64,000 bases of DNA from Pseudomonas lini (GTDB taxonomy: Bacteria > Pseudomonadota > Gammaproteobacteria > Pseudomonadales > Pseudomonadaceae), in contig NZ_JAUSSR010000010.1 in NCBI RefSeq assembly GCF_030812475.1, forward strand, positions 124,001-188,000, read 5' to 3'. This document shows positions 58,653 through 64,000 of the stretch, one piece after another. Positions within the stretch are counted from its first letter, which is position 1, and each line of letters begins with the position of its first letter. Below the pieces are notes generated by a model. That model saw nothing but the letters and a program-made list of their open reading frames with translations. It made no database searches and was not told the origin of the DNA. A program made the translations under genes and the position numbers.

Positions 58653-59522
58653 ATGAGCCAAGTATTGGATGATCTGGTCGACTTGCTGACCCTGGAACCG
58701 ATCGAAGAAAACCTGTTCCGCGGTCGCAGCCAGGACCTGGGTTTTCGGCAGCTGTTCGGTGGACAGGTGCTCGGCCAGTCCCTGTCGGCAGCCAGCCAGA
58801 CCGTCGAAGAGGCGCGCCATGTGCATTCGATGCACGGTTATTTCCTGCGTCCAGGGGATGCCGGGTTGCCGGTGGTCTACCAGGTTGACCGGGTGCGTGA
58901 CGGCGGCAGCTTCAGTACGCGGCGGGTCACGGCCATCCAGAAGGGCAACCCGATCTTCACCTGCAGCGCGTCATTTCAGTATGACGAAGAAGGTTTTCAG
59001 CACCAGACCGAGATGCCGACAGTGGTCGGTCCGGAAAACCTGCCGACAGAACTTGAGCTCATCCAACAGCGCGCGCACTTGATCCCGGAGCACATGCGCG
59101 AAAAATTGCTGTGTCCGAAACCGATCGAATTCCGACCGGTGACCGAGGACGATCCCTACAACCCGAATCCGTCCGATCCGATCAGGTACATCTGGTTTCG
59201 CGCCGACGGTGCGCTGGCCGATTCCCCTGCGCTGCATAAATACCTGCTGGCCTACGCCTCGGACTTCAATCTGTTGACCACCTCGATGCAACCCCATGGC
59301 AAATCGGTCTGGCATAAGGACATGCAGGTCGCCAGCCTGGATCACGCCCTGTGGTTCCATGCCGACCTGCGCGCCGATGACTGGTTGCTATACGCGATGG
59401 ACAGCCCGTGGGCCGGTAATTCCCGTGGCTTCTCCCGCGGCAGCGTGTTCAATCGCGCCGGGCAACTGGTGGCTTCGGTCACCCAGGAAGGCTTGATTCG
59501 TCACCGCAAGGACTGGGTATGA
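58653..59522 (+). CDS. tesB: Acyl-CoA thioesterase II
   Basis: 289 residues, the standard TesB length. Double hot-dog fold: FRGRSQDLGFRQLFGGQVLG at the N-terminus, YFLRPGDAGLPVVYQVDRVR, and the C-terminal LDHALWFHADLRADDWLLYA then GRGSVFNRAGQLVASVTQEG-like segment (here SRGSVFNRAG). It hydrolyses medium- and long-chain acyl-CoA to CoA and fatty acid. Its last codons overlap the next gene by 4 bases (ATGA), so translation is coupled. Confidence 0.94.
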   Translation: MSQVLDDLVDLLTLEPIEENLFRGRSQDLGFRQLFGGQVLGQSLSAASQTVEEARHVHSMHGYFLRPGDAGLPVVYQVDRVRDGGSFSTRRVTAIQKGNPIFTCSASFQYDEEGFQHQTEMPTVVGPENLPTELELIQQRAHLIPEHMREKLLCPKPIEFRPVTEDDPYNPNPSDPIRYIWFRADGALADSPALHKYLLAYASDFNLLTTSMQPHGKSVWHKDMQVASLDHALWFHADLRADDWLLYAMDSPWAGNSRGFSRGSVFNRAGQLVASVTQEGLIRHRKDWV

Positions 59523-60112
59523 GCCTGGCCGGGGTGCGGCACTGGGTGTTCGACATGGACGGCACCCTGACGGTGGCTGTGCATGACTTTGCGGCAATCC
59601 GCGTGGCGTTGGCGATCCCAGCCGAAGACGACATCCTGACTCACCTCGCCGCGCTGCCAGCCGAAGAAGCGGCGGCCAAGCACGCCTGGTTGCTGGAACA
59701 CGAACGCGACCTGGCGCTGGGTTCGAAAGCGGCGCCGGGTGCGGTGGAGCTGGTGCGTGAGCTGGCCGGACGTGGTTATCGCCTGGGCATTCTCACGCGC
59801 AATGCCCGTGAGCTGGCGCACGTCACGCTGGAGGCGATCGGTCTGGCCGACTGCTTCGCGGTGGAGGATGTCCTGGGCCGCGATGAAGCGCCACCCAAAC
59901 CTCATCCGGGCGGTTTGCTGAAACTGGCCAAGGCCTGGAACGTACCGGCGAGCGAGATGGTGATGGTCGGGGATTATCGCTTCGATCTGGATTGCGGTCG
60001 CGCGGCCGGGGCACGGACGGTGCTGGTGAATCTGCCGGATAATCCGTGGCCGGAGTTGACGGACTGGCATGCGGTGGATTGTGGGGTGTTGCGGCAGATG
60101 CTTTTGGCTTGA
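59519..60112 (+). CDS. HAD-IA phosphatase
   Basis: 197 residues. HAD motif I: VFDMDGTLT with Asp12 and Asp14; motif II within GILTRNARELAH; motif III Lys in DEAPPKPHPGGLL; motif IV VGDYRFDLDCGRAAG. The cap is small and alpha-helical. The substrate is a phosphorylated metabolite of unknown identity. It overlaps tesB by 4 bases. Confidence 0.9.
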   Translation: MSLAGVRHWVFDMDGTLTVAVHDFAAIRVALAIPAEDDILTHLAALPAEEAAAKHAWLLEHERDLALGSKAAPGAVELVRELAGRGYRLGILTRNARELAHVTLEAIGLADCFAVEDVLGRDEAPPKPHPGGLLKLAKAWNVPASEMVMVGDYRFDLDCGRAAGARTVLVNLPDNPWPELTDWHAVDCGVLRQMLLA

Positions 60113-60134
60113 GGAAATGGGTGCCTGATCCACC

Positions 60135-60165
60135 GCCATCGCGGGCTTGCCCGCGAAGGCGTCAG
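60135..60165. repeat. Single REP half-site
   Basis: GCCATCGCGGGCTTGCCCGC then GAAGGCGTCAG; unpaired, between convergent genes. Confidence 0.7.
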
Positions 60166-60183
60166 ATCAGACACCACAAAAAC

Positions 60184-61143
60184 TCACTGACCGAATAATG
60201 CCTTCTGCCCCTCAGGCGAATTAAACATCCCATCCCCATCATGCCCGACCCCGGGCACTTCGATCAGCCGCTGATTCATCCCTTGAGGATACAGCCGCTT
60301 CAGATAATCAAAATAATAGCGCCCGCGAGCCAATCGATTCGACCCCTGGGCTTTTGCCTCACACCGTTTATCCAGCGCCGGATGATTGGGGTCGGTGTCC
60401 TGCTGCCCCAGCAGATAAACGATGTCACGCTGGGCGTAGCTTTCCTGCAACTGTGCGGGCGTTCGCCCCTCGGCATAGGCGGGCAGATCCGCCAGCCCGT
60501 ACTTCCAGCGATTGAAATCCGGGCAACCGGCATGACTGAACGCCACGGGCCGACGTTCATCGAAATAGGCGTAAGAAGACGGATTGGCGACAACGTAACG
60601 CACCTGCACGCCAGCCGCCTTGAGCTCGGGCTGATCGTGACCCAGCAACGCATAGCGCTGAACGACCTGGGCGCCACCGGAGTGACCGACGATAACGACC
60701 TGCTTCACATCTGGAAACTGTAGACGATCGCCGATTCGGGCCACGACTTCGTCGAGTGCAGCGTAAGAGCTCAGGTTAAACGGAGCGGTGGACACGCCGC
60801 CGGCCATCCAGTCATTGCCTTGCCAGCGCAATACGCTGTCAGCCACAGGGTGCAGCGCGATGTCGGCCTCATTGAGAAACTGCGGAGCAATCACCAGGGT
60901 GGTCGCGTTTTGTCCTGCCTGTTCAGCCGCGTGTTCCGCCGTCTGGCGATAGGTTTCGGCATTGCGCAGGCGGCCATGGATGATGATCACCACCCGTTCG
61001 ATTTTAGTCGGCGCCGGGCCGATGCCCACCGCGATCTCACCCGAGGTCAACAGCAGGCGACCGGGGCTCAGTTCCTTGACCCCATGCTCGGCAGCCTGGG
61101 TGCTTGCGCAGGTGAACAGCAGAGCCAGCAACCACGTTTTCAT
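60184..61143 (-). CDS. Exported alpha/beta hydrolase
   Basis: 319 residues from the ATG at 61143. Signal peptide 1-17 (MKTWLLALLFTCASTQA). Alpha/beta-hydrolase fold with the nucleophile elbow VVIVGHSGGAQVVQ, an early VVIIHGRLRNAETY, and His near the C-terminus in VPGVGHDGDGMF. Periplasmic; substrate unknown. The start overlaps the stop of the upstream YpfJ-type gene by one base (TGATG), so it is translated with the two metallopeptidase-like genes. Confidence 0.85.
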   Translation of the reverse strand: MKTWLLALLFTCASTQAAEHGVKELSPGRLLLTSGEIAVGIGPAPTKIERVVIIIHGRLRNAETYRQTAEHAAEQAGQNATTLVIAPQFLNEADIALHPVADSVLRWQGNDWMAGGVSTAPFNLSSYAALDEVVARIGDRLQFPDVKQVVIVGHSGGAQVVQRYALLGHDQPELKAAGVQVRYVVANPSSYAYFDERRPVAFSHAGCPDFNRWKYGLADLPAYAEGRTPAQLQESYAQRDIVYLLGQQDTDPNHPALDKRCEAKAQGSNRLARGRYYFDYLKRLYPQGMNQRLIEVPGVGHDGDGMFNSPEGQKALFGQ

Positions 61144-62033
61144 CACAGGTTTTTCGCCGCAAAGGTATCGCACTGGCCGACCTGGCCCTGGGCGAATCCG
61201 GTCTTGAACCAGCGCACCCTTTGCGCCGACGTGCCATGGGTAAACGAGTCCGGCACCACGCGACCCTGGCCTTGCTGTTGCAGCCGATCGTCACCAATGG
61301 CGTTGGCGGCGTTCAAGGCTTCTTCGATGTCACCCGGTTCCAGCCAGTTCAGGCGCTGCTGGGCATTATGGGCCCAGACCCCGGCCAGGCAATCGGCCTG
61401 GAGTTCCTGGCGCACCAGCAAACCGCCGTCGCCTTCCATTGGCCGGCCCTGTTGGCGAGCGGTCTCGAGTTTTGCCGAAACGCCAAGCAAGGTCTGCACG
61501 TGATGCCCGACTTCGTGAGCGATCACGTAGGCCTGCGCGAAATCGCCCGCAGCAGCGAAGCGTTGGGACATCTCCTGGAAGAAACTCATGTCCAGGTACA
61601 CCTTCTGGTCGGGCGGGCAATAGAACGGACCGGTCGCCGAAGTCGCCAGGCCGCATGCCGAGTTGACGCGGTTGCTGAACAGCACCAGGGTCGGGTCCTT
61701 ATATTGACGGTCGGCCTGCTGGAAAATCTGTCTCCAGGTGTCTTCGGTATCGCCAAGGATCGAGCGCACGAATTCGGCCCCTTCGTCATTGGCAGGCGGC
61801 GCCTTGCGGGTTTGCGTCGGAGCCGGCGCCGATTGTTCGCTCATCTGCCCGGTAAGCTGCCCGAGGATCTGCAAGGGATCCTGACCCGTGAGCCAGCCGA
61901 TCCCGACGATCAGCACGATCGCCGTCAGGCTCAGGCCCTTGCCGCCGCCGAAACGCATCCCGCCACCGCCACCGACGTCATCGCCTCGAGCATCGACCAC
62001 GTTGTCGCTGCGTCGGCCTTTTTTCCATAGCAT
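61143..62033 (-). CDS. YpfJ-type neutral zinc metallopeptidase (copy 1)
   Basis: 296 residues. Cytoplasmic N-terminus MLWKKGRRSDNVVDARGD, one membrane helix (about 33-50), a Pro/Thr-rich linker and a zinc-metallopeptidase-like domain with HEVGH at 173-177 (AYVIAHEVGHHVQTLLG). FVRSILGDTEDTWRQIF and QADCLAGVWAHNAQQRL are constant family segments. The catalytic domain should face the periplasm. Tandem with a diverged copy 148 bases upstream and coupled to an exported hydrolase. Confidence 0.9.
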   Translation of the reverse strand: MLWKKGRRSDNVVDARGDDVGGGGGMRFGGGKGLSLTAIVLIVGIGWLTGQDPLQILGQLTGQMSEQSAPAPTQTRKAPPANDEGAEFVRSILGDTEDTWRQIFQQADRQYKDPTLVLFSNRVNSACGLATSATGPFYCPPDQKVYLDMSFFQEMSQRFAAAGDFAQAYVIAHEVGHHVQTLLGVSAKLETARQQGRPMEGDGGLLVRQELQADCLAGVWAHNAQQRLNWLEPGDIEEALNAANAIGDDRLQQQGQGRVVPDSFTHGTSAQRVRWFKTGFAQGQVGQCDTFAAKNL

Positions 62034-62181
62034 GTGGGGGATCCTCTTTTCTAACTTGATGAAGACGCGTGGTGGTGAGTGTTGCTGGTGTGTGAGAGCG
62101 GCGCCAGTCCGGTCGTCAGACAGCCTTGAGCGGCGCCGGTTCTATACAGGGGCGACATTGACCTGTTCATAGACGGATGGG

Positions 62182-63048
62182 TCAAAGATCCCCGGCGGCG
62201 AAGGTGTTGCAAGCGTCGGTCCGGCCGGTGGCGAAACCGGATTTGAACCATTTCACGCGCTGCTGCGAAGTGCCGTGACTGAACGTCTCTGGCCGGGGTC
62301 CGTCATTGGCGGAGCGCTGCAGATTGTCGTCGCCGAACACTGCCGCGGCATGCAAGGCGGCTTCGATATCGCCCGGCTCCATCCAGTCCAGGCGTTGTTG
62401 CGCATGGTGCGCCCAGACGCCGGCCAGGCAATCGGCCTGCAGCTCCCCACGCACTTCCAGGCCGCCATCGCCGGTGACGGGTTGCTGGGCCAGCAAGGCT
62501 TTTTCCAAGGGTTCGGACAGTCCCAGTTCGAGTTGCACGTGATGGCCGATTTCGTGGGCGATGACGTAAGCCCGAGCGAAGTCGCCGACCACTGAAAATT
62601 GCTGCTCCAGCTTGGCGAAGAACGCCAGGTCGAGGTACACCTGCTGGTTGTCGGGGCAATAGAACGGGCCGCTGGCGGAGCTGGCGTACCCGCATCCCGA
62701 GACCACGCCATTGTGGAACAGCGTCAGCGTGGGCTCCGGATAATGCTGTCCCGTCTGGGCAAAAAGTTGTTTCCAGGTGTCTTCGGTGTCGCCCAGTATT
62801 GACTGAACAAACTTCAGTTGCCGGTCCTCGCTGTCGATCGAAAGGGTAACGTCGGGCGGATTCAGGGTGTTCGAGGAAGTGAGGGGAGCCTCGTCCGGTG
62901 TCGTACCCTGTGTCGAATAAAGTCCCGCGCTTGCCAGTGCGACGACGGCCAGTCCGGCGCCCAGCGTTTTCCCTGTCAGTGTGCGGGCATCCGTGCCCTT
63001 GCGAGTGTCGTTTACGTTGTCACTGCGTCTTGCCTTGTTCCATAACAT
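62182..63048 (-). CDS. YpfJ-type neutral zinc metallopeptidase (copy 2)
   Basis: 288 residues. Same architecture: MLWNKARRSDNVNDTRKGTD, a membrane helix (about 28-45), a linker that is quite different from copy 1, and HEIGH at 165-169 (AYVIAHEIGHHVQLELG). FVQSILGDTEDTWKQLF and QADCLAGVWAHHAQQRLDW align with copy 1. It is a tandem paralogue; the zinc site is intact in both. Copy 2 is the diverged one in the loop before the active site (NGVVSGCGYASSASGPFYCP is similar, the linker is not). Confidence 0.9.
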   Translation of the reverse strand: MLWNKARRSDNVNDTRKGTDARTLTGKTLGAGLAVVALASAGLYSTQGTTPDEAPLTSSNTLNPPDVTLSIDSEDRQLKFVQSILGDTEDTWKQLFAQTGQHYPEPTLTLFHNGVVSGCGYASSASGPFYCPDNQQVYLDLAFFAKLEQQFSVVGDFARAYVIAHEIGHHVQLELGLSEPLEKALLAQQPVTGDGGLEVRGELQADCLAGVWAHHAQQRLDWMEPGDIEAALHAAAVFGDDNLQRSANDGPRPETFSHGTSQQRVKWFKSGFATGRTDACNTFAAGDL

Positions 63049-63264
63049 GGTTGCGGTCTCTCATTGATTGTGGGGCGCGTGTCGCCGAATCCATGAATAA
63101 CCGCACTTGCAAAGAAGTGTGGGTGAATTGTGTAAGGATTAGTAAAGGCCGCTGGCAGCCAACCATCAGGTCGTCCAAAGGAGGGATCATCAGACACGGG
63201 TTCCAGATTTTGTATTGAGCACTTTGTCTTTTAGAATCGGGCAAATTTTTGCGTGGAGTCTCCA

Positions 63265-64000
63265 ATGGCCGGCAGTCAGATCGAACGTGTGTTCAATGTG
63301 CTGGAAAATCTCACCAGCGTTCCCCGCGGTCTGCCGATGCAGACGCTGGCCGAGCAGCTCGATATCCCGAAAAGTGCGACCCATCGCCTGCTCGCCGAAC
63401 TGATTCGGTTGGGTTACGTACGGCAGAACCCGGAGAATTTGCGTTATCACCTGTCCACCAAGCTGGTGGCCCTGGGGTTCCGTTATCTGTCGAGCAGCGG
63501 CGCCGATATCGTGCAGCCGGTGCTCGATCGCCTGGCCCGGGAAAGCGGCGAGCTGGTGCGTCTGGGGGTGATCGAAGGCGAGCGACAGACCTGGATTGCC
63601 AAATCCCAGGGTGCCCGCTCCGGTCTGCGCTACGATCCGGATATGGGCCGCGACGCGCCCTTGTTCTATACCGCTTCGGGGCATGCGTGGCTGGCGAGCA
63701 TGAGCGATGCCGAAGCCTTGTCGCTGGTGGAACGTCAAGCCAGTGACCGCCCGGAGGACTTGGGGCCGAATGCTCCGCGCTCAAACATCGAGTTGCTGGA
63801 ACGCCTGCGGTTGGCGCGGGAGCAGGGCTATGCCTGGGTCGAGGAGAGCTCGGCGGTGGGGACCTCAGCGATTGCGGCGGTGATACGGCATCCGGGTGAT
63901 GGCCGGGTGGTCGGGGTACTCAGTATTGCCGGCCCGAGCGCGCGGATGCCGGGGGTGAGGTTGCATGAGTTGGCACCGTTGTTGTTGAAGTACACCGAGG
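63265..64000 (+). CDS. IclR-family regulator, 5' part
   Basis: 245 codons from the ATG at 63265; the frame runs off the window. The N-terminal helix-turn-helix (VFNVLENLTSVPRGLPMQTL, AEQLDIPKSATHRLLAELIR) is followed by the IclR effector domain: TASGHAWLASMSDAEALSLV and VEESSAVGTSAIAAVIRHPG, then GRVVGVLSIAGPSARM. Expected total about 260 residues, so only the last few are missing. The target is probably the downstream or divergent genes outside the window. Confidence 0.9.
   Translation, partial: MAGSQIERVFNVLENLTSVPRGLPMQTLAEQLDIPKSATHRLLAELIRLGYVRQNPENLRYHLSTKLVALGFRYLSSSGADIVQPVLDRLARESGELVRLGVIEGERQTWIAKSQGARSGLRYDPDMGRDAPLFYTASGHAWLASMSDAEALSLVERQASDRPEDLGPNAPRSNIELLERLRLAREQGYAWVEESSAVGTSAIAAVIRHPGDGRVVGVLSIAGPSARMPGVRLHELAPLLLKYTE

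Overview
The window is chromosomal DNA of a fluorescent Pseudomonas. Evidence is the high G+C, the dense REP/REPIN palindromes built on GTGGGAGCGAGC or GTAGGAGCGAGC, and gene blocks typical of the genus: leuS-lptE-holA, phoH-ybeY-corC-lnt with miaB, hemL-thiE-thiD, and a DUF6124 gene. I see no rRNA, tRNA, CRISPR array, complete prophage or insertion sequence. Most of the window is core genome.

Layout. 1-4.5 kb: the end of a DUF4136 gene, then a fatty-acyl module of a MaoC hydratase and a long FabG4-type reductase, divergent from a thiolase. 4.5-17.2 kb: an AraC regulator, holA, lptE, leuS, a small orphan gene, a YdcF-type gene, lnt, corC, ybeY, phoH, miaB and a DUF1820 gene. 17.3-31.7 kb: a Sel1 protein, hemL, thiE, thiD, a 7TMR-DISM hybrid kinase, aidB, amn, rluE, a DUF2788 gene, an Lrp regulator, a DUF6515 protein, a CDF cation transporter and a lipoprotein. 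31.8-36.4 kb is the most unusual stretch: hrpB with a 3' part of different codon usage, an orphan gene with a PemK/MazF-like core, a strong terminator, and a long structured leader ahead of a DUF6124 gene. 36.5-47.9 kb is a catabolic region: a DUF1028 protein, an ArgE-type deacetylase, a LysR regulator, then aldehyde dehydrogenase, periplasmic binding protein, APC permease, omega-aminotransferase, flavin monooxygenase and a RidA-like protein, in the order expected for degradation of a polyamine or related amine. 48-64 kb: an EEP-family phosphohydrolase, YciC, DUF2076, an NYN protein with a DEDDh exonuclease, an Lrp regulator with a YedA exporter, rhlE, a flavoprotein, an HDAC-like deacetylase, a GNAT protein, tesB with a HAD phosphatase, a secreted hydrolase with two tandem YpfJ-type metallopeptidases, and a truncated IclR regulator.

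The observations I rank highest are: (1) the leader upstream of the DUF6124 gene, which folds as a three-way junction with a UUCG tetraloop and carries a loop complementary to the Shine-Dalgarno sequence; (2) the hrpB 3' mosaic with its attached PemK-like orphan; (3) a FadA2-FabG4-HtdX-like module with the same divergent layout as in mycobacteria; (4) the amine-catabolic cluster with a lone binding protein beside an APC permease and a RidA protein lacking the usual arginine; (5) two independently amplified REPIN tandem arrays. All functional statements come from reading the sequence by eye without database searches.
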